From Eustoma russellianum (Eukaryota; Streptophyta; Magnoliopsida; Gentianales; Gentianaceae), in the NCBI GenBank assembly GCA_036186865.1, contig AP025040.1, forward strand, positions 35,352,912 to 35,416,911: DNA of 64,000 bases, written 5' to 3'. The position numbers and the translations under genes were made by a program. This document shows, in pieces, positions 21,171-32,885 of the stretch; the first letter of the stretch is position 1; every line of letters begins with the position of its first letter. The notes under the pieces are model-generated. The model saw only the letters and a program-made list of their open reading frames with translations, ran no database searches and was not told the DNA's origin.

Positions 21171-22666
21171 TGGAAGAGTTTGATCTTAAGGTAGTTGATT
21201 CCATTGATAACGTACTTGCTAAGTTGGTTTTGATTCCTTCCTTAATCGACAAAATTAAAAAGGGTCAAGGAAAAGATGAGGCTTTGAGGAGGATTAAGGA
21301 TAAGTTGGAAAAGAAGCCATCTGAAGATTTTGAGGTCAGAAATGATGACAGCTTGTGGTTCAGGGGTCGATTGTGCGTACCCAATGATGATGACATAAAG
21401 AATGAAGTCCTTCAGGAAGCTCATAGTTCTCGTCTATCAATTCATCCCGAAGCCAATAAAATGTATCAGGATTTAAAGGAAAGATTCTGGTGGCATGGCA
21501 TGAAGAAACAAATTGCCAAATTCGTAGAGAAATGTCTCATTTGCCACAAAGTGAAAGCAGAGCATCAAAAACCCGTAGGATTATTACAGCCTCTTGAAGT
21601 TCCTGAGTGAAAATGGGACCATGTCCCTATGGACTTTGTGACTGACCTACCAAGAACAAAGAATGGACCTGATGCTATTTGGGTTGTAGTTGATCGTTTG
21701 ACGAAGTCCACCCATTTCATGGCTATGTCAATCAAAACCTCTCTAGAGAAATTGGCTTCCATGTATATTGACAAGATTGTATGCTTGCATGGGATACCCA
21801 TGAGTAAAGTTTGTGACCGCGACCCTCGCTTCACATCTAGATTTTGGACAGCCTTCCAGAAAGCGATGGGCACTGAAATTCAGATGAGTTCAGCGTTCCA
21901 TCCTCAGACTGATTGTCAATCAGAAAGAACCATTCAAACATTGGAAGACATGTTATGAGCTTGCATCCTTGATTTTGGAGGAAGTTGGGACAAAAGTCTC
22001 AAGTTAGTGGAGTTTTCCTATAATAATAGCTATCACCGATCCATTGGAATGGCGCCTTATGAAGTGCTATATGGAAGAAAGTGCCAATCTCCACTATATT
22101 GAGATGAAATTGGAGACGATTTTTGCAGGACCTGACCTAGTGGAGCAAACACGAGAAAAGGTGATAATTGTCAAGCAAAGGTTGAAGGTGGCCCAAGATA
22201 GAAGCAAAGTTTGGGCCGACGAAAAGCATCACCCATTAGAATTCCAGGCAGGTGAGAATGTCTTCTTAAAGGTGTCGACATCAAAGGGCGTGAAAAGATT
22301 TGGCATAAGGGGTAAACTGAGTCCAAGATTCATCGGGCCATATAAAGTTCTTGAAAGGATTGGAGAAGTCGCCTACCTGTTAGCATTACCGCCGTCATTG
22401 TCCCAGTTACACGATGTATTTCATGTAACCCAGCTTCGCCGGTACGTGCATGAGCCCAATCATGTCATCGTGGAGCAGCCATTGAAAATTGAAGCCTATG
22501 TGTCTTATGAAGAAGAGCCGGAGAAGATCATTGACTGGAAGGAAAAAGCTCTAAGGAAGCGATCTATTCCCTGGTTAAGGTGCAATGGAAGCACCACTCT
22601 GTTGATGAAGCCACTTGGGAGACCGAAGAAAGCATGAGGAACTTGTACCTACACCTCTTTGACTAG
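21171..22666 (+). pseudogene. Gypsy integrase and chromodomain tail (second copy)
   Basis: The frame 20924-21610 carries the zinc region (HSSRLSIHPE...CLICHKVKAEH) and 21629-21958 the core (DAIWVVVDRLTKSTHF, CDRDPRFTSRFW, and SERTIQTLEDML with the catalytic Glu that copy one has lost). The frame 22044-22637 holds the C-terminal part (GPYKVLERIGEVAYLLALP). A one-base change at about 22570 shifts the chromodomain out of frame; the end of the domain is readable to the TAG at 22664-22666. Each copy has a different chromodomain frameshift, so they decayed independently. Confidence 0.85.
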
Positions 22667-22708
22667 TACTCTTAAGTTTCGAGGACGAAACTTGTGATGG
22701 GGGGAGGA

Positions 22709-25700
22709 TGTTGTACCCAACGAAAATCGCTATGTACTTAAGACTCGTATGAAGTGGTTTAATAAAATGTTAGTTCTTCCAAGTGCATTTTATTAAGTTT
22801 TATTACTTCTTCTTTAATTACATTTCCTTAAGGTAAATATTATAAGAAATAATATAATACTCCATCTTATGAAGCGTGTGGAATGACAATTTTGCCCTCC
22901 CAAGATTTTTAAAAATTTTGCCATAGGAGTCTTAGTGACTCTAGAATACTCGTTCCTCTTACAAGCACACTAGCTTTTAATAGCCTTCTTAAAGTAAGCC
23001 TAAAAGCTTACACAGGGAATTATGCAGTCTACTAAATGTGTTTCAAGAGTTTTAAGGAAAAGTTTCCTCCTTTTTCCTTTAAGGCCGCCGGATGCACATC
23101 ATGGAGGCATCCATGAGATCACTTTTAACTTAATGCTTCAACTAATCACTTTATTTGTCTCTGAAAGAAATTCTAAAAAAAAAGTCTTATACATGTAGTA
23201 AATTATGAGGTTGTTCAAGGATTGAAGAATTCTCCCCTTTTTCTTTAGAAACCGTCGGATGCAAACAAAGGGAAAATCCATGAGACCACTTTTCTCTTAA
23301 TATCCCAACTAACTACTTTTATCAACTTTTTCATTAACTACCTTCAAAAGCAAATAAAAAATAAAGAAGCCTAAGAAACCCCCCTTGCCGCTGGGTATTA
23401 TACCATGGTTAAGCCATGAGAACCTGTATCAGCAGCCCTAATTGCTTTTTCTTAACCCAACCTCAAAAGTAACTCAAGGAGTAAATGATGCAAGACACTA
23501 AATGAGCCTCATGATGGTGTTGTATGCAAAAGAAAAGTCTCTCCTCCTCCTCCTTTAAGAAACCGTCGGCTACCTCCTCTTGGTACTATAAGAAACCATT
23601 TTCAAGTGGTCCTAGAAGCTTCCTTCCATCCCCAACTCTCAACACTCTCAAGAGTTTACCCCAATCAAACCACTAAAGACTCATTGCACACTTAGGCCAC
23701 TCCCTAATCCTCCCCTACGGCAAGCTTGGCTGGGGGAGTCTCAAGATCACCTTCATCTTCAAGCTCTAAGTTCCATCTAGGTGAGTTACATCCTAGCTTC
23801 TAAGGTGGATTCCATTTTCTTTAAATTGTAAGGCTCACATTTTGCTTATTTTCCCTTACAAAACCGTGACCTCCAAATGGTCACTAGGTGAAGATTCTTC
23901 AAGTTATTAAGTGGTGCTAGCATCTTGGTGGGTTGGATCTCTTTCAATCCCCATTTGAACTCTATTTCGGTAAGACAATCTATCTATTTTATACACTTAA
24001 ATGGTAGCTAATATCTACTTTTATTTCCTCTCAAAAACCATGTTCTATATGGAGAAGTTGGAGGAAACTTCACTCCATCTCAACCAAGGCTCAAGCTAGG
24101 GAAAGTTCTAAGCTCAAAGAGACAATCTTGACTTATTTGTGAAGTGTATGCTTGAATGACTAGCCATTTCTAAGTTATGAATCTTAGTTGAAGATTCTAA
24201 GTACAAAGCATGAGAACTTAGTTGTTATAAAGAAAAGTGTTGGCATGATTGAATGATTTACCATATGGATGTGTTATGTGCTCAAACTTGAATAGGATAT
24301 GAGATCTACTATCCATAAAGACGGGATGTTTTGGTGATTATTTGAAAGGTGAACTAGTTTTTCTAAGAATAAATTTTATGAGGTGTAAAATGTATGAAAG
24401 GTGGCGTGTCCTATGTGTAAATTGCAAGGCTGTTTGGCATTGGTTATGGCGTGGCATAAAAGTATTATGAGACTTGAAATGAGCATGTTGAATTGTGCAT
24501 TTAGTGGTTATCAAGCTATTTTTGCAAAATAAAGTTAGTTGGGAAATGTTGAATAAGAAATAGTGATGAAAGGCAGGAATTATTTGAACTGGACAATTTT
24601 GAGAAGCGAATTGTTTTGCTTGAAAACGAACCTTAGGGGTGTGAAATTTAGTTAAATTTTGGTATGATGGTAGCCTTATATATGTGTAGTAAATTTGTGA
24701 GGTGGAATTTTGGTAAAAGGACTTGTGGTTTGACCTTAGTGAAATTTTTAGTAGGAATAGGTCACTGCAGTTCCTGCAAGTACCTAGTCTGAGAGAGATA
24801 ATTAAATGACCCTCTTAAGTATATTGGATTGCCTTGAAATTTTTATGGTATTACCTAAGACATAAATGAATACGTCCATGAAAAGAATTGGCTTGAAATT
24901 ATTGTTTTAATGGGGTAACAATTAAGGTGAATATCACAGTGCAAAACTGGAAAACAAGGCAGCATGGTGGCGTGTATTGTGAGACCCTGATCTTGTTTAA
25001 TTGGACTTGTATGTGATGTTTGAGCCTCTGAATATTGCTCCTTAGTATATTGGCTATGTTTTCCAGGCAATAGTCTTAATTGAATAAGGTTTTATGGCCC
25101 ATGGAACTAAGTTAAGGGCGGGTACTGCACTGCTGGATTCAGCAATACCCACTTTTCAGTAATTTAATGATTTGAGGGTTACAAAATTTTTATGGCATGT
25201 AGCTAAGGTCACATTATGCATGTGTGTGCATAGGTTTCTGAAAATAGGCCCTGAATTAGTAAGTTTGAGGCCGTACGAACAGAGCAATAATGTTGGACTA
25301 TTTTCCAGCTTAAGGGACAAGTCCGTATATGTGTTCTATGACGTATTTAGTCATGAATTGCATGTTGCATATCATGCACTGCATTTTCCATGTTCATACA
25401 ATTTATGAGACTGATTTTATGCCAATGAAATTTAAGAAAATCTCTTTTGAAGAAAAGGTTTCACTTTTGAAAGAAATACTCCTATTGGTACCATTAATTC
25501 CTGGCCAGCACAACCCGCTCAAGATCCAGGGTTAATTGTTCTGATGATGATTATGACCGTCTAGGCCCAGAGATAATAGACCTGAGGATGATGATTATGA
25601 CCGTGCAGGCCCGGAGATAATAGACCTGAGGATGATGATTTATGACCATTCAGGTCTGAAGAGAATAGACCTGATGATGATGATTGATTGCATGACTCTT

Positions 25701-26520
25701 TTCAGATCCGGGAATAACAGATCTGAAGGAAATGGTATGACCACCCTCAGATCCGAAGATAATAGATCTGAACACTCTCTGTTCTTGTTTTATGACGATT
25801 ATGTTTTGAAAGAAAGAATGATCGAGTTAGTTCTCATCTCATCATATTGCATCACATTTGCATATTCATACACATTTCATCTAATTGCTAGTCAGATGCT
25901 AGATGTACTGTTACGTAGGTTATGATCTTATTATTTTCTGTCACCTAAGTTATGATCTTATTATCTTTCGTCACATAAGATATGATCTTATTTCCTTTTC
26001 GGCTAATGGATTGAAGGTCAGGTATGTTGGGAATCCAAATTCTTGGGATCTCGTTCTTGTGTATACTTTCCATTTAATGCTTGATTGTTTATGGTGTACT
26101 TGCTGCTGACTTTGTCACTCACCCTCCTATTTTTCCCCTAGAGCCTGCAGGAAACGGGGTGGAGTGGATTGGCGATGAGCCTAGAGTTCCATATCCGTAG
26201 ACGTGCGAGTGGATGGCAGCTTAAGGATTTTTCTTATGATGGGTTTAAGTTTTGATGGACTTATGTTGGGAACATTAATTTCGGTTTTCTCTTTTGTTTT
26301 GCGAACATGGTTGTAAACTTTAATGTCGGATATTTGGAATGTTGTGTTTAAAAGTTTTTATTCTGTCTAAGTTTTCGCTTACCTGTTAAGATGAGGGCAT
26401 GGAAGTCCATGAATTTTGTTATAGAGTGTGACATGTTATGCATTGACGCCTGGTACTCTCTGTAGCGAAGTACGGCGGGCGCACCATACGCGGGCAGGCC
26501 GGGTGCGGGCCGCTACAACA
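22709..26520 (+). mobile_element. Tekay LTR-c, full length (3812 bp)
   Basis: The LTR runs from TGTTGTACCC (after GGGGGGAGGA) to CCGCTACAACA, directly followed by the right target duplication ACACT at 26521-26525. It is closely similar to LTR-b over its whole length with small indels and substitutions. It contains minisatellites at about 25541-25771 and 25917-26001. Confidence 0.9.
25541..25771 (+). repeat. ~44-bp minisatellite in LTR-c
   Basis: Three good units containing GATGATGATTATGACCGT, then GGCCCGGAGATAATAGACCT, followed by more diverged ones. The same block with different unit sequences lies at about 19238-19470. Confidence 0.75.
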
Positions 26521-26970
26521 ACACTATATACAACTCACATTTATGAGTATATTCAGGTCTTATATCATATGATATAATTCATGGTGACGTCAAAATTATA
26601 ACGACATGTTACTAGGTGATAAACCGAAAATTGTCGTATCGAGTGACTACCAAAATTTCACAGACATGTCACGTACTTGCCATATAAAGATGGCCAGCCC
26701 ATATACATCAAAAATGCTCAAAAATTTCGTGGCTCACATGGTAAAATCAGCCACTAAGTCATACCATGTTGGCATACACAAATCACCCACAATTTAGGCT
26801 AGATTTGTGGAGAGTTCAAACTCAACCTTATTTTTGGCACATGGACGTTTTCTACTCAGCCACTATAGCTGAATATATAATTTATTGTACGTATATTATG
26901 TGTGACATAATATATATTGCATGTGACATAATATATATTACATGTAAAAAAGTTTGAATTTAATAGGAGA
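26521..26970 (+). mobile_element. Sirevirus-type LTR L2, last segment, truncated
   Basis: The LTR resumes at the ACACT duplication (ACTATATACAACTC) and follows the L4 sequence to TTTAATAGGAGAAA (about 26970). It then jumps to the polypurine zone of an element, losing about 1.8 kb of LTR plus internal DNA. The junction falls in a short A-run shared by both parents. Confidence 0.8.
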
Positions 26971-27145
26971 AATAAAGGGTGAGAGAAAAGCACGATTTAA
27001 AGAGGAGAGAAGCATGATTTAAGGGGAGCACACGACGATATGAAATTCAAAATTCAAAATTCAAATTTGTGCATAATTGAAGAGGGAGCGATCACATTTA
27101 AATCATGAACCAATGTTATTTTGTAAATCATCAAAATGGGGAGAT
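26971..27145 (+). other. Internal 3' remnant with polypurine tracts
   Basis: This short piece of element interior (ATAAAGGGTGAGAG, GAAATTCAAAATTC repeats, GGGGAG-like tracts) lies directly before LTR L3. It matches 9437-9609 and 30042-30195. Nothing else of the element between L2 and L3 survives. Confidence 0.75.
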
Positions 27146-27719
27146 TATTAAGAAAAGGGATTTGAGTGATTTACAAATGTATGATTTAAATGCTACGTTT
27201 TACGAAATGCATGAATAAATTATTACTTGACACGTTTATCTGATAAACATGCTTTATATGCTTATATATATTGTTGTCGTACTAACATGCAATGAATCGT
27301 TAAAGCTTACATCATACGGCAAACATTTTTTGTGTTTGTACTAATTTCAAGTGGCACAATTAATGAACTAAACTAGTTCATTAAGTGAAGTGCTTAAGTT
27401 AATGAACTAACTCGTTCATTAAATGGAGACATATTTGATGGAAGCTACATGGCAACAAATTTGAAAATGGAAATTCTCCTCCCCATTCCTTCTACATGCC
27501 ATATATATACATATACAATATATATATATATATATATATCCATATTTATAAAAAAAGGCACAATGCACATATATTCTGACGTACTACCGACACGTCACAT
27601 ATAGTATAAACGTACGTCGACGTCACACCATTATATACAACTCATATTTATGAGTATATTCATGTCTTATATCATATGATATAAGTCATGGTGACGTCAA
27701 AATTATAACGACATGTTAC
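27146..27719 (+). mobile_element. Sirevirus-type LTR L3, first segment
   Basis: The LTR begins with a mutated terminus (TATTAAGAAAAGG instead of TGTTGAGAAAAAGG) and includes the paired palindromes (27358-27421) and a short TA run. It is interrupted by a TRIM at 27720. The left duplication GTTAC is 27715-27719. Confidence 0.85.
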
Positions 27720-28071
27720 TGTTGGGTGCAGGAATTGTCCCGTGGCGCGTAGGCCGTATGGGACAAGTCAAAGTTGAATGCCGTGAACGCTTGTGTGTGT
27801 TGAATGCACTATAAGGCTAGGGTATGAGCATCTCCTATCACCAATTGGCTTTGGGAGAGTTGGTATCTCCTGAGGTCCTAGAAGTGGTATCAGAGCCAAG
27901 GTCACAGGTTCGATTCCCAGCGGGAGCAATTGCTGAGGGGGAGATTGTTGGGTGCAGCAATCGTTCTGTGGTACGTAGGCCGTATAGGCCAAGTCACAGT
28001 CGAATTGCGTGAACGCTTATCTCCTATCACCAATTGGTTTTGGGAGATTTGGTATCACCTGAGGTCCTACA
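27720..28071 (+). mobile_element. 352-bp TRIM (miniature LTR retrotransposon)
   Basis: This is a complete miniature element: LTR 27720-27882 (163 bp, TGTTGGGTGCAG...), primer site TGGTATCAGAGC at 27885-27896, an interior of about 63 bp, a purine tract GAGGGGGAGA (27935-27944) and LTR 27946-28071 (126 bp, ending GTCCTACA). The target duplication GTTAC flanks it (27715-27719 and 28072-28076), and the surrounding LTR L3 continues unbroken when the element is skipped. It has no coding capacity and would depend on another element's proteins. The second LTR lacks about 37 bp present in the first. The ORFs crossing it are accidental. Confidence 0.92.
27885..27896 (+). promoter_or_regulatory. TRIM primer-binding site (tRNA-Met)
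   Basis: TGGTATCAGAGC, the standard initiator tRNA-Met complement, lies two bases after the 5' LTR. Confidence 0.9.
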
Positions 28072-28076
28072 GTTAC

Positions 28077-29840
28077 AAGGTCATAAATCGAAAATTGTCG
28101 TATCGAGTGACTATCGAAACTTCACCGACATGTCACGTACTTGCCATATGAATATGGTCAGCCCATATATATCGAAAATGCTCAAAACTTTCGTGGCTCA
28201 CATCATAAAATCAGCCACTAAGTCATACCATGTTGGCACACACAAATCACTCACAATTTAGGCTAGATTTATGGAGAGTTCAAACTCAACCTTATTTTTG
28301 GTACATGGACGTTTTCTACTCAGCTACTATAGCTGAATATTCACCTTATTTTATGTATATTATGTGTGACATAATATGTATTCCATGTGAAAGAAGTTTG
28401 AATTTAATCGGAGAAAAATCGCGTAATTGACGAAAGTCAAAAATTCGGTTTTCTACAAACACATACACATGGCACGTTTTTGAGGCACAGATGTAACATG
28501 TATCTAGACACTTTTTACACATTCAAGACATGTTAAAGTGTTCTAGAAAATTCAAAATAGGGCTGATTATTATTTACCATATATGTGTAAATAATTTTTG
28601 CATTATTTGATAAAGCTTGCCAAAATAAAATTTCAGCGTATGTGCTGCTCATCATACACGCCTATTACGTCTTGTTGGAGCAAAGGTGGAGCTTATTTGG
28701 TATTTCAGTTGGTGGAGAATATGCCATAAAAGATTGGTGACATTGAAGTGGGCACTACACAAGGAAAGGATTCAAATAGACACATGCTGAAAATTTCAGC
28801 ACATGCTACTATCGTGGGGCGATTTTATCACACTTAATGTCCTCAATTTGTCTCCCAAAATTCAAGGGATTGAAATGTGATTGTATGGTAATGTTTTAAC
28901 TACATTTGAGCACATGTTTTGATATTTGTTTATAGAATTTAGAGCTCATTAAAGGATGCCAAGGTGGACCAATCAAAAAGTTACAAGTAAGCAATGTCAA
29001 GTCATCCTTCCAATCATATTGCACCAAGTAAGGAAGTTTGTGTCATCTTCTACACAAGAAAATCTTCCAAGGACATTAAAGACGATTCCCAAGAAGGGAG
29101 AAACCCTAAAGGGGGCGGCGAAATACGAACAAAAGGGAGAAGTTAGTGCAAAACAAGGCCAAGCCACAATTCACATTCTCTCAGGTGCAAGAAGCTATAT
29201 TACTTCTTTCTTTCTTTCTTTCTTCTACTTGTTAGTCTCAAGCCTATTGTTTATATATTCTACATATTGTATGGGCTTTGAATATACCACCCATACACGT
29301 TCATTCTTGTAAAAGGTTGATCAAGGTGTGATCAAACCTTCATTCGATCGATGGTGGTGTTCATGATTGATTCTCTTAATTGTATTGGTTCTAAAAGGGT
29401 GGAGTTATGGTGTAACTCCAATCACCCTTGGGGTAAGGTGTTTGTTGTGTTTAGTGATAACCGAAGAAGGTGTCCTCGAAGACTGGAGCATGTTGTTTTA
29501 ACCGAACCAGTATAAAATCCTTGGTGTTCTTACTTTACTGCACTTTAATTTCAGTTTCTAGCATTCTGCATCAATTTCATTGCAGCAGCAAAAATAGTAA
29601 ACGAATTTCAAAATTCATACAATTTTGCAAAAACATATCCACATCTCCTAGTTTTCAGTTGGCGCAAGTTTTGCCCCATTTTGATAAGTATAAGTCAGTA
29701 AAACATTATAAGTTATGAGACTAGTGCAATCTGATTTTCAGATTTACAAAGGTTGAGAACATCAATGTGGTTGACATATTTCCCAAAGGAAGTTTGAAAA
29801 ACTGTTTCAACCCACTACAATACACGTCTTGGGGGTTTAA
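28077..29840 (+). mobile_element. Sirevirus-type LTR L3, second segment, 3' truncated
   Basis: The LTR continues after the TRIM and parallels L4 closely (for example the TTCTTTCTTTCTTTC tract near 29205 and the CCGAACCAGTATAAAATCC segment near 29500). Homology ends at about 29840, some 350 bases short of the LTR end, where gag-tail sequence begins. ORFs such as 28956-29312 have counterparts in L4 and are part of the LTR. Confidence 0.8.
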
Positions 29841-30195
29841 TATCTACTATATTGCTCCTTCATCTCTTTTCTCACCTTTTGTAAGACCAAGGAAGGTCAC
29901 CCAAATTTGGGTACCAAAAGATACTTTGCAAAGGGTTAAATCAATAACCCCTAAGATCACACTTGAAATGCATGATTTTTGATATACTATAAACTGCTAT
30001 TTCTTTAAATTTTTACTTGCACTTTTGATTACATTTACAAAATAAAGGGTGAGAGAAAAGCATGATTTAAGGGGGAAGCACACGACGATATGAAATTCAA
30101 AATTCAAAATTCAAATTTGTGCAAAATTGGATGGGAAGCGATCACATTTAAATCACGAACCAATGTTATTTTGTAAATCATCAAAAGGGGGAGAT
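29841..30195 (+). other. Second Δpol gag-tail to polypurine junction
   Basis: The sequence reads IYYIAPSSLFSPFVRPRKVTQIWVPK, the last part of a Sirevirus-type gag. It passes directly into the 3' untranslated zone with GAAATTCAAAATTC repeats and the polypurine tract before LTR L4. It matches 9230-9609 base for base with scattered differences, and lacks protease, integrase, RT and RNase H in the same way. Most of gag is lost here by the LTR-side deletion. Confidence 0.8.
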
Positions 30196-32885
30196 TGTTG
30201 AGAAAAAGGTTTGAGTGATTTGTAAATGCATGATTTAAATGCTACGTGTTTATGAAATACATGAATAAATTATTACTTGATACATTTATGTGATAAACAT
30301 GCTTTATATGCTTATATATATTGTTGCCTACTAACAAGCCATGGAGCGTTAAAGCTTACATCATATGGCAAACATTTATTGTTTTTGTACTAATTTCAGG
30401 TGCCACAATTAATGAACTAAACTAGTTCATTAAGTGAAGTGCTTAAGTTAATGAACTAACTAGTTCATTAAATGGAGACATATTTGGTGGAAGCTACATG
30501 ACAACAAATTTGAAAATGGAAAGTTTCCTCTCCATTCCTTCTACACTCCATATATATATATATAATATGTATAAATATATACATATCCATATTTCTAAAA
30601 AAGGCACAATACACATATATTCTGACATACCACCGACACGTCACATATATTATAAACGTAGGTCGACGTCACACCACTATATACAACTCATATTTATTAG
30701 TATATTCAGGTCTTATATCATATGATATAAGTCATGGTGATGTCAAAATTATAATGACATGTTACAAGGTCATAAACCAAAAATTGTCTTATCGAGTGAC
30801 TATCGAAACTTCACCGACATGTCATGTACTTTCCATATAATGATGGCCAACCCATATGCATCAAAAATTCTCAAAACTTTCATGGCTCACATGGTGAAAT
30901 TAGCCACTAATTCATACCATGTTGGCACACACAAATCACCCACAATTTAGGCTAGATTTGCGGAGAGTTCAAACTCAACCTTATTTTTGGCACATGGACG
31001 TTTTCTACTCAGCCACTATAGCTGAATATACACTTTATTTTATGTATATTATGTGTGACATAATATATGTTACATGTGCAAGAAGTTTGAATTTAATCGG
31101 AGAAAAATCGCGTAATTGACGAAAGTCGAAAATTCGGTTTTCTAAGAACACATACACATGGCACATTTTTTAGGCATAGATGTAACATGTATCTAGACAC
31201 TTTTTACACATTCAAGGCATGTTAAAGTGTTCTAGAAAATTCAAAATAGGGCTGATTATTATTTACCATATATGTTTAAATATTGTGCATTATTTGACAA
31301 AGGTTGCCAAAATAAAAATTCAACACATGTGTAGCTCATCATACACGCTTATTACATCTTGTTGGAGCCAAAGATAGAGCTTATTTGGTATTTCAATTGG
31401 TAGAGGATATGACACACAAGATTGGTGACATTGAAGAGGGCACTACATAAGGAAAGGATTCATATAGACACATACTGCAAATTTCAGCACATGCTACTAT
31501 AGTGGGGCAATTTTATCACTTTTAATGGCCTCAATTTGTCTCCAAAAATTCAAGCGATTGAAATGTCATTGTATGGTAATGTTTTGACTACACTTAAGCA
31601 CATGTTTTGAGAGTTTGTTTTGTAGAATTTGCAGCTCATTAAAGGATGCCAGGTCGATCAATCAACAAGTACAAATAAGCAAGGTCAAGTAATCCTTCTA
31701 ATTATATTGCACCAAGTAAGCAAGTTTGTGTCATCTTCTACACAAGGCAATCTTCCAAGGACATTAAAGACGATTCTCAAGAAGGGAGAAACCCTAAAGG
31801 GGGCGGCCAATATGAATAAAATGGAGAAGTTAGTGCAAAACAAGGCCAAGCCGCAATTCACATTCTCTCAGGTGCAAGAAGCTATACTACTTCTTCTTTC
31901 TTTCTTTCTTTCTTTGTTCTTCTTGTTAGTCTCAAGCCTATTATTCATATATTCTACATATTATATAGGCTTTGAATATACCACCCATACACGTTTATTC
32001 TTGTAAAAGGTTGATCAAGGTATGATCAAACCTTCATTCGATTGATGGTGTTTGTGATTGATTTACTTGATTGTATTAGTTTTAAAAGGGTACAGTTAGT
32101 GTGTAACTCCAGTCACCCTTGTGGTAAGGTTTTTTGTGTGTTTAGTGATAACTAATGAAGGTGTCATCTAAGACTGGAGTAGGTTGTTTTAACCGAACCA
32201 GTATAAAATCCTTGGTGTTCTTACTTTACTGCAATTTACTTTCAGTTTCCAACATTCTACATCAATTTCATTGAAACAGAAAAAATACTAAACGAATTTT
32301 AAAAATCATAAAACTTTGCAGAACCATAGCCAAATCTCCTAGTTTTCTTTTGGCACAAGTTTCACCTTATTTGGATATGTATAAGGCAGTCAAACGTTAT
32401 AAGTTCTGAGACTAGTGCAATCTGATTTTCAGATTTGCAAAGGTTGAGAACATCAACTTGGTTGACATACTTCCCAAAGGAATTTTCAAAATTTGTTTCA
32501 ACCCACTAAAATACACATCTTGGTGTCTAATCATAAAAGTTTCAAATTGTTTAGAGTCACCAATAAATAGGAATAAAATTTTCAATTCAGAGTACAATTT
32601 CTTGCAGATTTGTGCAATCTGATCAAAAACATATTTTCAAGCGGTTAGACTTGGAGTTTTAAATTGAAATTTTTTTGAGTCTCTCAGAACATCTGAGAGT
32701 ACATTCTCCCCAAATTTCATAATTTTTCAAGGTCTACAACTATGTCTTTTGAATAATTCAAATCAAGGTCTAAAAATAGAAACTGTTTTCAGAAGTGGGT
32801 AATTGGTAACAAAAAGTTTTAAAACTAATTTTTTTCCGCACCCACTATTCAACCTCCCTTCTAGCTGTGCTATACAGATCCTACA
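30196..32885 (+). mobile_element. Sirevirus-type LTR L4, full length (~2690 bp)
   Basis: This is the best-preserved copy: TGTTGAGAAAAAGG at 30196 to GATCCTACA at about 32885. The end includes the CCACTATTCAACCTCCCTTCTAG stretch (about 32840-32862), which resembles the pyrimidine-rich LTR ends of Sireviruses. The right end is supported by comparison with 61580-61620, where the flanking copia gag is uninterrupted. L4 is the reference used here to recognise L1, L2, L3 and L5. Confidence 0.85.
30409..30471 (+). repeat. Paired palindromes in LTR U3
   Basis: Two adjacent perfect inverted repeats with arms TTAATGAACTA / TAGTTCATTAA (30409-30433, loop 3; 30448-30471, loop 2), about 14 bases apart. 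They recur at the same place in L1, L2, L3 and L5. Confidence 0.85.

Larger units (their letters stand above)
12072..26520 (+). mobile_element. Tekay-type gypsy composite with three LTRs
   Basis: A 14.4-kb unit bounded by TGTTGTA (12072) and its inverted terminus TACAACA (26514-26520), flanked by the 5-bp duplication ACACT. Inside are a truncated LTR, a pol remnant, a full LTR, a gag-start/RNase H-integrase remnant and a second full LTR, all on the plus strand. The single duplication around the whole implies one original insertion later altered by recombination, or insertion of an already recombinant copy. Tekay/Del assignment follows from the chromodomain-like C terminus of integrase, the MARHRGRPARARP gag start and the ~3.8-kb LTRs. 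Confidence 0.85.

Noticed and set aside
27885..27930. Possible tRNA gene (TGGTATCAGAGC plus GGTTCGATTCCC)
   Set aside because: The first word is the complement of a tRNA 3' end and the second is in sense orientation. No cloverleaf can form across them, and the setting is a TRIM.
28956..29312. 118-codon ORF with a hydrophobic end as a membrane protein
   Set aside because: It lies within LTR L3 and has a shifted counterpart in L4 (31629-32006); it is LTR sequence.
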